Notes: generated by a model not told the origin, from the sequence alone. Counted from the first letter of the stretch, positions 1-6,327 are shown. The stretch: 7,514 bases of DNA from an uncultured Desulfuromonadales bacterium (GCA_947259685.1 CAMYNC010000185.1:1-7514); one strand, 5' to 3'. A program made the numbers and translations.

Positions 1-1
1 G

Positions 2-142
2 GATGTGGCAAAAGAAGCATTAGCTAGGCTACTAGCAGACCCAGATGAGCACGGGTACACCCCTCGGGCGCTTGTTACTGATGAGCAAAAAGTATTCATG
101 GAAGCATTGTCATCTGGCGAACTTTTTGATCAATGGCAATAA
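2..142 (+). CDS. C-terminal end of an unrecognised protein, probably a cassette gene
   Basis: Frame 2 is open from the window edge to the TAA at 140-142 and encodes the last 46 residues of a protein (starts DVAKEALARLL, ends GELFDQWQ). The tail has a short amphipathic helix, a PDEHGYTPRALV segment and an acidic end. I do not recognise the family, and the start lies outside the window. The stop is followed after two bases by GTTC, the apparent IS91 insertion point. Once the IS is removed, an attC site begins there, so this is most likely the coding part of an integron cassette, with its stop close to the attC as in the cassettes to the right. A small antitoxin or regulator tail is possible, but nothing here shows it. 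Confidence 0.6.
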   Translation, partial: DVAKEALARLLADPDEHGYTPRALVTDEQKVFMEALSSGELFDQWQ

Positions 143-158
143 AAGTTCTAACGAATAA

Positions 159-218
159 GGATAGATAGCGCGAGGAACGAGCCGCGATCTTATCCTGTGG
201 TTGGACAAGCCCGGCCAC
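159..218. repeat. Paired hairpins at the left IS end, candidate oriIS
   Basis: Two stem-loops lie side by side just inside the left IS edge. The first pairs GGATA (159-163) with TATCC (191-195) and continues GAT/ATC and GCG/CGC, with one bulged T. The second pairs GTGGTTGG (197-204) with CCGGCCAC (211-218), including two G-T pairs, around the loop ACAAGC. In IS91 and ISCR elements the origin of rolling-circle transfer lies downstream of the transposase gene and contains palindromes, which is the position here. That this is the origin is inference from place and structure. Confidence 0.5.
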
Positions 219-408
219 CATACCTATAAAGCAAATATCTCGTTTTGGTTTTTGGATTGATAAGGCCCTGATCTTCTGCACGCTTTTCAAGGGCGAGCGG
301 GGGCCTTCACCTACTGACGGGCTAAAAAATCAGATCGCTATGATGGGCCATAAGAAGCTCAGATCCTCATCTATTGTGGTTGGCGCAAGACGATGCCGTA
401 TCCGCAAA
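219..408. other. Non-coding left part of the IS, downstream of the transposase gene
   Basis: No convincing gene lies between the hairpins and the transposase stop. Open frames here are short and lack ribosome binding sites. The length is in the range expected between an IS91-family transposase stop and its origin end. Nothing else is recognised. Confidence 0.5.
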
Positions 409-1461
409 TTAGCCCGATAAGCATGCCGGTCGTCGAAAGGCGGTAATCTCCATGGCCGCTTTGCAGCAGGGACATTTGAACACCGGTCTTGGCCGGAGAG
501 GATGTGGCTCGAGCATGACCCGCAAAATAAGCTGCACCAAGGATAAGAGCCTTTTGGCATTGCCGTGCAGAAAGCCATAATCCCTGACCCGACGAAAACC
601 TCTGGGGAGAACATGTTGCAGAACCAGCCACAAAAAATCTTCCCCCTTAAGGGTCCGGTAGCGTTTTTGCCTGGTCTTGCTTTCAATGTATGAATAGGTC
701 ACTTGCCCATCCCGGCAGGAGACGATGTTTTTTTCAGCAATGACGCCACGATAGAGATAACGGGAGAGATATTTCAGGGCCGGTAAGCCCGTGCCCACAT
801 GCTCACAGTCGACGACCCATTTTCTGGGAGCGCCGACCGGGATCTTCAGCCCCGCCTTGTTGACCGCCTCCAGAAAGCGAGCACGAAAAACACGGGCCAG
901 GTTGAATTCGTTAAACAGGTATTCCCCCTTGACCTTTTTCCATTGTCGCCGGCGTTTATCGACACCGCCGCCGGGCACAATGACATGGATATGCGGATGA
1001 TAATCAAGTTTCCTGGTCTGGGTATGCAGCATAGCCGTCATCCCCATATCCGCACCCAGGTGGTTGGGATTCAGCCCGAAATCCTTCAGGGTGCTGGTGG
1101 TACAGGCGAACAGAATCGCGTAAATCTTTTCCTGGAAAGACCAGGCCAGCGGGCGGAGTTCATAGGGCAAGGTAAAGGTCACCAGGAAGTAGGGCACCGG
1201 TAACAACTTGGCCTGTTGCCGATCGAGCCAGCGACTGGCTTCATGGTTCTGACATTTGGGGCAACTGCGATGCCCACAGGAGAGCGGTCGCCATTGCGCT
1301 TGGTCACATTCCGTGCAACGCACATGGAGTTCTCCAGAATCGGGAGTGCGACAGCGCCCGATGGCATGCAGTGCGTTCAGGTGACCTGGGAGCAACCGGT
1401 CGGCATATTTGGCGATCAATGCATCAGAAAATTGCTCAACAATTGAAACCAGATCCACCAT
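409..1461 (-). CDS. tnpA: IS91-family HUH (Y2) rolling-circle transposase
   Basis: A 350-residue protein that should nick single-stranded DNA at the IS origin and carry out rolling-circle transposition. An N-terminal zinc-finger-like module has Cys49, Cys52, Cys62, His64, Cys67 and Cys70. The metal-binding HUH motif lies in HPHIHVIVPGGG, with His157 and His159. The paired tyrosines of the Y2 type are in YLSRYLYRG (Tyr231 and Tyr235). A conserved RDYGFLHGN follows near 293-301, and a second cysteine cluster (CPCC, 330-333) lies near the end. I chose the ATG at 1461 because it overlaps the recombinase TGA by one base (TGATG), the usual arrangement for translational coupling. A GTG one codon upstream is an alternative. 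The protein is slightly shorter than many IS91 transposases, but all catalytic motifs are present, so it is probably functional. Confidence 0.92.
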   Translation of the reverse strand: MVDLVSIVEQFSDALIAKYADRLLPGHLNALHAIGRCRTPDSGELHVRCTECDQAQWRPLSCGHRSCPKCQNHEASRWLDRQQAKLLPVPYFLVTFTLPYELRPLAWSFQEKIYAILFACTTSTLKDFGLNPNHLGADMGMTAMLHTQTRKLDYHPHIHVIVPGGGVDKRRRQWKKVKGEYLFNEFNLARVFRARFLEAVNKAGLKIPVGAPRKWVVDCEHVGTGLPALKYLSRYLYRGVIAEKNIVSCRDGQVTYSYIESKTRQKRYRTLKGEDFLWLVLQHVLPRGFRRVRDYGFLHGNAKRLLSLVQLILRVMLEPHPLRPRPVFKCPCCKAAMEITAFRRPACLSG

Positions 1462-2365
1462 CACAGCCTCCGCAGATCGACGTGCAGGGCGTTGATCAGG
1501 CTGTCAATGGCGGTCAGGCTGTTTTGCTCAGTCACCTTGGTCAGGTGAGCATAGCGCGCTGTTGTGCAGGGACTTGAATGACCGAGCAAATCCTGAATCT
1601 GGCGCAGACTTAAGCCACGTTCGAGCAGATGGGTCGCAAAACTGTGGCGGAGAGAGTGGATAGAGATTTTTTTTTAATGCCGCACTCTTTGACCAGCACT
1701 TTCATGGCCACCTGCGTGCTACCACGATTCATATGGGTTGTCGCCTGACTCACCGATTCAAGTGAGCCTCGGGCATTGGGGAACAGTAAAAAGGGATGGC
1801 GATGCTTGCACCACAACGCGCGCAGGCCCTTGTAGGTCAACTCAGGTAACGGGACCAGACGATCCTTATTCCCTTTTCCACGACGAATATGCACCTGTCT
1901 TTGCTGCGCATCAATATCACCAACTTGAAGCGACAGGGTTTCTTCCAGGCGCAGCCCCATGGAATAGGTGGTTAAGAAAAAAACTCGATAGCGCAGTTTG
2001 CGCGTCGCCCCGATCAGTTTCTCGACCTCCGCAAGCGTCAGAATGTCAGGGATGGTCTGAACCTTGGGCGGCTTGATGATCTTGACCCACTGCCAGTCAA
2101 GCTTGAGCACATGTTTCCAGAAGAATTGCAGGCCATTTCGGTCGACTTTGACAGTACTCCAGGAATGGGAATCTACCAACTGGCCAAAGTAGATCTCCAA
2201 TTGTTCCGGCGTTAGCCGATCAGGACAACAATCGAAATGATTTGTAACACGGCGAACCGCACGCGCATAGACGTCGATGGTCTTGTCACTCTTGCCCTGC
2301 AGTTTCAGCATTCGCAGGTGGCGTTGGTACAGATCGTCAAAGCGGGATTGTTCAGATGAATCCAT
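1461..2365 (-). CDS. IS91-associated tyrosine recombinase, complete only through a -1 frameshift
   Basis: A phage-integrase-type recombinase in the first gene of the IS. Frame 0 gives 251 residues ending at 1610 and stops making sense after KKK (231-233). Shifting -1 in the A run at 1667-1675 gives a 301-residue protein with the full active site: Arg139 (GLRLEE), Lys164 (GKGNKDR), His237 and Arg240 (HSLRH), His263 (LLGHSS) and nucleophile Tyr272 (ARYAHL). The frame 0 product has only the first Arg and the Lys. An N-terminal SAM-like DNA-binding domain covers about residues 10-95. The ATG at 2365 has AGGAG eight bases upstream. The shifted frame ends in a TGA that overlaps the transposase ATG. 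This is not an integron integrase. The frameshift could be programmed, a mutation, or a sequencing slip. Confidence 0.85.
1667..1675 (-). other. Run of nine A: -1 slippage site or frameshift mutation in the recombinase gene
   Basis: On the coding strand, ATT is followed by nine A and then TCTCTATCC. Frame 0 reads AAA AAA AAA TCT. Slipping back one base reads ATC TCT ATC CAC, giving ISIHSLRH. The run contains A AAA AAA, a classic slippery heptamer of IS translational frameshifting. No downstream stimulatory structure was worked out. Confidence 0.7.
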
Positions 2366-2483
2366 GGTAAACTCCTTCGGTTAGAATGATGCCCGGCATT
2401 GGGTCATTCAAAAGGAGTTATACCCTGACTCTGTGATCGGTCATGATTGTGACTTTGGTTTTTTCCGCCGCGCTAGCGGCTTA
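2366..2483 (-). promoter_or_regulatory. Leader and possible promoter of the IS genes, with candidate terIS hairpin
   Basis: Reading leftward, a weak promoter candidate has ATGACC (2439-2444) and TATAAC (2417-2422) with a 16-base spacer. The AGGAG that precedes the recombinase ATG at 2365 is the clear translation signal. Next to the right edge, GCCGC (2467-2471) pairs with GCGGC (2476-2480) around a GCTA loop, with a T run beside it. That is where a rolling-circle terminator end would be expected. The promoter is a weak match and the terIS role is inferred. Confidence 0.4.
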
Positions 2484-2591
2484 GTTCAACCAGATAATCA
2501 ACGCGGACGGAAGATGCTTCTCCAATAAATTTTAATACTTCGGTGGGGCACGCAAGTTCGCGTCGCCGCCGGTTATCATGAACCGTTAGCC
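2484..2591 (+). repeat. attC site of the IS-interrupted cassette
   Basis: An integron recombination site. The R'' box is GTTCAAC (2484-2490) and the R' box is GTTAGCC (2585-2591), with crossover after the G at 2585. The inner arms AACGCGGACGG and CCGCCGGTT pair with two bulged bases, G2503 and A2507; the other three sites have only the bulged A. The 3' half matches the next site almost base for base. The IS abuts or splits the R'' box. The inner stem is intact, but the outer box depends on which copy of GTTC belongs to the IS. Confidence 0.85.
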
Positions 2592-2603
2592 GTTTAAAAT
2601 AAA

Positions 2604-2951
2604 ATGAACATTTTAATACTCACAATCGGTCTCACATTTTTATGGCACTTTCTGGTAGTCAAGATATTGCCATTCCTATCTGGAATGATGGACAGTGAGT
2701 CTGGAGCGACACCGCACTTAATATTATTAGCAGTACTGCCACTATCAATTTTAATATATTTGATTTATGAAAAATACGATACGACTGATGCAAACATCAG
2801 TTTGGCTCTAAGTGCATTTATATTTTTTACTGGAATCAAAATCTTGAGAAGAAAAGTAAACATATTTATATATCATCCAAGCATCAATATTGCTTATAAC
2901 GTTTTTTACACCATTATACTCTTTATTTTTTTAGATAGTTTACTGCCATAG
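2604..2951 (+). CDS. Small four-helix membrane protein in a gene cassette
   Basis: A 115-residue, strongly hydrophobic protein with about four membrane-spanning segments, near residues 3-26, 38-55, 65-80 and 95-113. The only clear polar loops are an acidic segment around 29-34, a KYDTTDAN segment after the second helix and a basic ILRRKVN turn after the third, so positive charge concentrates there. I do not recognise the family. The ATG lies 18 bases after the attC crossover. No good Shine-Dalgarno sequence precedes it; the leader is AT-rich. The stop falls two bases before the next attC, which is typical cassette packing. AT-rich codons set it apart from the IS and introns. Function is unknown. 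Confidence 0.75.
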   Translation: MNILILTIGLTFLWHFLVVKILPFLSGMMDSESGATPHLILLAVLPLSILIYLIYEKYDTTDANISLALSAFIFFTGIKILRRKVNIFIYHPSINIAYNVFYTIILFIFLDSLLP

Positions 2952-2952
2952 C

Positions 2953-3071
2953 GGCTAACAAAAAAATGAACCGGACGGAAAATACGTCTGTGCAAAACTG
3001 AAAAGCAATATCTAAAATTGCGGTGGGTCACGCAAGTTCGCGTCGCCGCCGGTTATCATGAACCGTTAGCA
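2953..3071 (+). repeat. attC site of the first complete cassette
   Basis: The R'' box GGCTAAC (2953-2959) pairs with the R' box GTTAGCA (3065-3071). The inner arms AACCGGACGG and CCGCCGGTT pair fully except for one extrahelical A, the base that sets strand choice in folded attC sites. The centre contains a small GCAAT/ATTGC hairpin. The 3' half is nearly identical to the other three sites. Confidence 0.9.
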
Positions 3072-3082
3072 GGCAAGAAAAA

Positions 3083-3439
3083 ATGAAGGGGCCTCTCAAA
3101 GTGATTTATCAGATAATAGCCGTATGCGTTATCTCAGGAATAGCCGGTATAAAGAAGCCAATTTACGGTGGGCTCGCAGGGCTTATTCTCTCCCCTTTGA
3201 TACATGTAGTTTTTTATAAATTTGATTTATTTCTTTTCCTTATCTTCATGTCAATTGGTTTCGTTATCGGAATATGTCTGGGATCAATTCTTAATTGGTT
3301 TTTTGGAGGGCGGGATGATCTAAATAGAAAACCGTACTATACATCAATGCATATAACTGGTGGGGGCATGGGTAGCGGAATTGTATATACTGACGAAGAA
3401 GAGAAAAATGCAAAGCAGAATGAAAATAAGAATGGATAG
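3083..3439 (+). CDS. Glycine-rich three-helix membrane protein in a gene cassette
   Basis: A 118-residue protein with about three hydrophobic segments (near 6-23, 27-45 and 48-73) containing small-residue patterns such as GGLAG and GICLGS that favour tight helix packing. A polar tail of about 45 residues follows: basic GRDDLNRK, a glycine-rich ITGGGMGSG stretch, then a charged EEEKNAKQNENKNG end that should be soluble. I do not recognise the family. The ATG is 18 bases after the attC crossover, and the leader AGGCAAGAAAAA is only a weak ribosome binding site. About 47 bases separate the stop from the next attC, the longest such gap here. Function is unknown; a membrane-anchored effector or immunity role would be speculation. 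Confidence 0.72.
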   Translation: MKGPLKVIYQIIAVCVISGIAGIKKPIYGGLAGLILSPLIHVVFYKFDLFLFLIFMSIGFVIGICLGSILNWFFGGRDDLNRKPYYTSMHITGGGMGSGIVYTDEEEKNAKQNENKNG

Positions 3440-3486
3440 CTAAGAAATTATTCAAAGTAATCGTTAAATTCGACGGTGGGTAGGCC

Positions 3487-3593
3487 TGCTAACCAAAATA
3501 ATGAACCGGACGGAATATCCATCTGCTTTAAATTGAATAATTCGGTTGTACACGCAAGTTCACGTCGCCGCCGGTTATCATGAACCGTTAGCT
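3487..3593 (+). repeat. attC site of the second complete cassette
   Basis: The R'' box TGCTAAC (3487-3493) pairs with the R' box GTTAGCT (3587-3593). The inner arms AACCGGACGG and CCGCCGGTT carry the same single bulged A as their neighbours. The central loop differs from the other sites, while the 3' half keeps the shared sequence with one G-to-A change. Confidence 0.9.
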
Positions 3594-3607
3594 CTCAGGA
3601 TTAATGA

Positions 3608-4006
3608 ATGACAAATGAGTGCGAAGTATATTTCAAGCTGTACGGCGATGATTTTGACCCAAATATTATTTCCGAAACGATAGGTCTTGAACCAACAAGA
3701 ACAAGAAGAAAAGGTGAGCCACGGGCCAAATTTTCTTTTTGGATTTTATCAATTGGCAAAGTGGAGTCCGAAGCCATTGACGTTTATGAAATGGCGTCGA
3801 AATTAGTAAAGAAAATAAAGCCACATAAAGACAAAATCATAAAAGCAATAAAGGCACATGGCCTTAGTGCTGAGTTGCAGGTCGTACTTTGGATTCCAAC
3901 GGATGAGTCAATTTCAACCCCTGCAATTGGGTTTGAAACGGAAACAATTCAGTTCTTAAGCGACATTGGTGCAAGCATTGACATTGATTCGTATAAAAAG
4001 AGCTAA
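3608..4006 (+). CDS. DUF4279 family protein in a gene cassette
   Basis: A 132-residue soluble protein, without signal peptide or membrane segment. It matches my recollection of the DUF4279 pattern: an N-terminal strand (VYFKLYG) followed by DDFDPNIISETIGLEPTRTRRKGEP (about 14-38), a central FSFWIL strand, an amphipathic lysine-rich helix (about 60-84), LQVVLWIP (90-97), and a C-terminal helix and strand in IGFETETIQFLSDIGASIDIDSY. DUF4279 proteins have no established biochemical function; they are often single small genes in variable regions. The ATG at 3608 has AGGA at 3597-3600. The stop overlaps the R'' box of the next attC, so the gene and the recombination site share bases. Family assignment is from memory of the motif. 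Confidence 0.8.
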   Translation: MTNECEVYFKLYGDDFDPNIISETIGLEPTRTRRKGEPRAKFSFWILSIGKVESEAIDVYEMASKLVKKIKPHKDKIIKAIKAHGLSAELQVVLWIPTDESISTPAIGFETETIQFLSDIGASIDIDSYKKS

Positions 4007-4119
4007 CAAGATAATCAACCGGACGGAAAATGCTTCTGCTTTTGGCCAAAAAGCAAAATCTAAAATTGCGGTGGTGGCCGTAACTTCGCGTCGCCGCCGG
4101 TTATCATGAACCGTTACTG
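4001..4119 (+). repeat. attC site of the third complete cassette, last site of the array
   Basis: The R'' box AGCTAAC (4001-4007) contains the stop codon of the DUF4279 gene. The inner arms AACCGGACGG and CCGCCGGTT carry a single bulged A. The R' end reads GTTACTG (4113-4119), whereas the other three sites have GTTAGC, so the outer pairing is weaker. The bases after the crossover belong to whatever follows, here the intron flank. No further attC is visible to the right. Confidence 0.85.
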
Positions 4120-4208
4120 CGACACGAAGTCGCATTAATTGACTGTCTGGCAGTGATTTCCACCCGCTGACCAGACCCCGCATTCCTCTGCGGGTACCCT
4201 ACGGGAGC
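4119..4208 (+). repeat. Structured 5' flank of the first intron (copy A)
   Basis: A non-coding segment of about 90 bases that recurs in diverged form at 6406-6485. It starts with GCGACACGAAGTC, here able to form a GCGAC/GTCGC hairpin. GTCTGG (4145-4150) then pairs with CCAGAC (4171-4176), and CCCGCA (4177-4182) pairs with TGCGGG (4189-4194) around the loop TTCCTC. Fourteen bases (4195-4208) follow before the intron. The last of these would be the intron-binding sites: GGGAGC can pair, with two G-U pairs, to GCTTCT at 4445-4450 in the intron (tentative EBS1). Confidence 0.7.
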
Positions 4209-4753
4209 GTGCCGCCATACTGTCTTTATGGGGTGCGGAGCCTTCCGGACAATGTACCGAATCCCCGATTTTGGGGAGGGGCTGAAGCCGCGAGGCGGAG
4301 GCCTTCCGGGCAGCCTCAAGCTGGGTGAGGGCTAGGGTTCGAAGTGATAAGGTCAACGTAAGTGAATGTCCGCTGGCACCGTAATTCATGAACAAGCTTA
4401 AGGGGCTGACAGGCTTGAACCAAAAGGTGAGCAGTCAAGTTGGGGCTTCTGACGGTCGCCCCACGGGGATGTGGTACTGCCGGTGTATAGGACAGACCTA
4501 AGTCGCTTGTTTTACTGTCAATAGTGTGGAACGTGGCAAGCCTGCACTCTCCGCCATCGGTTTGTAATAAGCTGGTGGCAGGCGCAAGACACGCTGTCGG
4601 AAGTGCGGGTATGGGATGTCGGAAAAAGCAAAGGCCGCACTTGTAATGAGGCGGATACGGGTTGCAACATTACCTGGCCCGAAAGGGAGCTGACGTCCGA
4701 CTGGTGCTCCGTCGTGAGATAGTTTGGAGAACCGATATCGTGAAGGAAGGCAA

Positions 4754-6253
4754 ATGACGGCGACTTTTGTTGCTGGTGCACCTTCAGCCTGCTTACCGGA
4801 TTGGGATAGCATCGATTGGGCCCAAATCCATAAACAGGTCTATCGGCTGCAGATGCGTATTGCGAAGGCTGTGCGGGAAAAGCACTGGGGTAAGGTTGCC
4901 GCCTTACAACGTCTGCTAACCCACTCTCAGGCGGCGAAACTTTGGGCCGTCAGGCGAGTCGTTACCAACAAAGGCAAGAATACGCCGGGGATCGACGGAA
5001 AACTCTGGAGAACCTCCCGGCGCAGGATTAACGCAATCCGCTCACTGCGGCAGCGGGGCTATCGCCCGCAACCACTACGGCGGGCTTATGTCCCTAAATC
5101 CAACGGCAAAATGCGACCGTTGGGCATCCCGACGATGACCGACCGAGCTATGCAGGCACTTTATGCACTGGCTCTCGATCCGCTCGCCGAGATGATGGCT
5201 GATGTGAACTCGTACGGGTTTCGCAAGAAACGTTCAATCGCCGACGCCATCGGTCAATGCTTCCTTTCACTCTGTCGGAAGCATTCGCCGCAATGGATCT
5301 GGGAAACCGACATAAGAGCGTGTTTCGACCAGATTAGTCACGAATGGCTACTCGCCAATATTCCGATGAACAAGCGGATACTGCGGGGCTGGTTGAAATG
5401 CGGCTATCTGGAAAAAGACGCTTTCTTTGCAACAGAAGCCGGAACACCGCAGGGCGGCATCATCTCACCGCTGCTGGCCAACATGACCCTCGATGGGCTG
5501 GAGGCGGCGATTGAAGCCGTGCTCCCGAAACGAGGCGCCAAGGTCAACATGGTGCGCTATGCCGACGACCTGATCATCACCGGGGCTACGCCTGCCCTGC
5601 TGAAGGAGAAAGTCATCCCGGTGGTCACCGGCTTTCTGGCTGAGCGTGGTCTGAGCCTCGCCGAGGAAAAGACCCACTTACGCCACATCAACGACGGCTT
5701 TGACTTTCTTGGGGTCAATATCAGGAAATATGACCAGAAACTTCTGATCAAACCCGCACCGCATAAGGTGCGGGGCTTCCTGCGCGAACTCAAGGAGTTC
5801 ATCAAAAGCTGCGTTGCACTACCGACCGATAGATTTATCCGCAGGCTCAACAGCAAACTGAGGGGCTGGGCGCAGAGCTATCGACAGGTGGTGGCGAAAA
5901 AGGTCTTTGGCTGGGTAGACTACTGCGTTTATCATTATCTGCGGAAATGGATGCGCCATCGCCACCGCAACAAAACCGATGCATGGTTGAAGCAGCACTA
6001 CTTCATCCGCATCGGCATACGTTCGGAATTTTATGCGATAAGCGTCAACAGTCACGGCGAACAACAACGACTGCTCTTATTCAAAACCGCAGATCTGCCG
6101 ATCAGGCGACATCACAAGGTCACAGGAACAGCGACCCCGTACGATCCGGCATGGACGGACTATTTTAAGCGACGGGCCACACAAAGAGAGGCCCAGCGTA
6201 TGTCCGACCGCCGGTTCCTGTCAACCTGTACCTTGCAACGTCAGACTGGTTAG
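4754..6253 (+). CDS. ltrA: Group II intron-encoded reverse transcriptase/maturase without HNH domain
   Basis: A 499-residue protein that assists intron splicing and copies the intron into DNA during retrohoming. The reverse transcriptase domain runs from about 65 to 325. It includes GIDG (79-82), catalytic Asp186 in TDIRACFD, GTPQGGIISPLLAN (230-243), and YADD with Asp271 and Asp272. Maturase domain X covers about 335-425, including RRLNSKLRGWAQSY, followed by a short basic DNA-binding region. Relatives with this N-terminus and C-terminal PYDPAW..YF motif usually continue into an HNH endonuclease. Here the protein stops soon after, at RQTG, and no HNH sequence follows in any frame. I chose the ATG at 4754, which has GAAGGAAGG just upstream; a TTG ten codons earlier is less likely. 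All reverse transcriptase residues are intact. Confidence 0.93.
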   Translation: MTATFVAGAPSACLPDWDSIDWAQIHKQVYRLQMRIAKAVREKHWGKVAALQRLLTHSQAAKLWAVRRVVTNKGKNTPGIDGKLWRTSRRRINAIRSLRQRGYRPQPLRRAYVPKSNGKMRPLGIPTMTDRAMQALYALALDPLAEMMADVNSYGFRKKRSIADAIGQCFLSLCRKHSPQWIWETDIRACFDQISHEWLLANIPMNKRILRGWLKCGYLEKDAFFATEAGTPQGGIISPLLANMTLDGLEAAIEAVLPKRGAKVNMVRYADDLIITGATPALLKEKVIPVVTGFLAERGLSLAEEKTHLRHINDGFDFLGVNIRKYDQKLLIKPAPHKVRGFLRELKEFIKSCVALPTDRFIRRLNSKLRGWAQSYRQVVAKKVFGWVDYCVYHYLRKWMRHRHRNKTDAWLKQHYFIRIGIRSEFYAISVNSHGEQQRLLLFKTADLPIRRHHKVTGTATPYDPAWTDYFKRRATQREAQRMSDRRFLSTCTLQRQTG

Positions 6254-6327
6254 AGCCGCGCCATAGTGGCACCGCTCTAAGTTGGAAACACCACAACCGG
6301 GTCGCACTGCGACCTTAGCGAGGGCTT

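Larger units (their letters stand above)
149..2483 (-). mobile_element. IS91-family insertion sequence with tyrosine recombinase plus HUH transposase
   Basis: The element contains two leftward genes: a tyrosine recombinase (1461-2365) and an IS91-type Y2 transposase (409-1461). This pairing is known in a subgroup of the IS91 family. Both proposed edges abut GTTC (145-148 on the left, 2484-2487 on the right). On the coding strand the left flank reads GAAC, one of the two tetranucleotides (GAAC, CAAG) next to which IS91 origin ends insert. Left edge hairpins fit an oriIS downstream of the transposase, and a hairpin at 2467-2480 fits terIS. Excision would rejoin an attC box after the gene at 2-142, which supports these edges. 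Edges are inferred; the exact right end could shift by four bases because GTTC occurs on both sides. Confidence 0.75.
2..4119 (+). other. Integron cassette array (partial), interrupted by an IS91-family element
   Basis: Four attC sites in the same orientation separate short genes that are all read on the + strand: the partial gene at 2-142, then 2604-2951, 3083-3439 and 3608-4006. Each cassette has one gene, a leader of about 15-20 bases after the attC crossover, and a stop at or near the next attC. The exception is the second complete cassette, which has a 47-base tail. The near-identical attC sites suggest a resident chromosomal array rather than a clinical mobile integron, whose attC sites are usually diverse. 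No intI or attI is in the window. Cassette polarity puts them to the left of position 1. Confidence 0.85.

Noticed and set aside
799..1203. 134-codon + strand frame opposite the transposase
   Set aside because: Antisense shadow of the transposase gene. It has no recognisable domain or ribosome binding site, while the opposite strand has full family motifs.
1461..2365. Tyrosine recombinase as the integron integrase IntI
   Set aside because: It is translationally coupled to an IS91 transposase, lies inside the IS boundaries, and lacks the extra patch that marks IntI. It belongs to the IS.
3083..4006. Second and third cassettes as a toxin-antitoxin pair
   Set aside because: Each gene sits in its own cassette with its own attC, and neither shows toxin or antitoxin motifs.
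2484..4119. Repeats as a CRISPR array
   Set aside because: Spacing of about 500 bases, genes between the repeats, and the internal attC fold with R and L boxes rule this out.
4233..4245. GTGCGGAGCC as an alternative 5' end of the first intron (and GTGCGAAGCC at 6517 for the second)
   Set aside because: Both fit GTGYG, but known introns have GTGCG, a short stem and then TG. That layout is met only when the introns start at 4209 and 6486, with these motifs just after the stem.
4498..4812. Minus-strand frames of 87-104 codons in the first intron
   Set aside because: They overlap structured intron RNA and the start of the reverse transcriptase gene, and show no motif.
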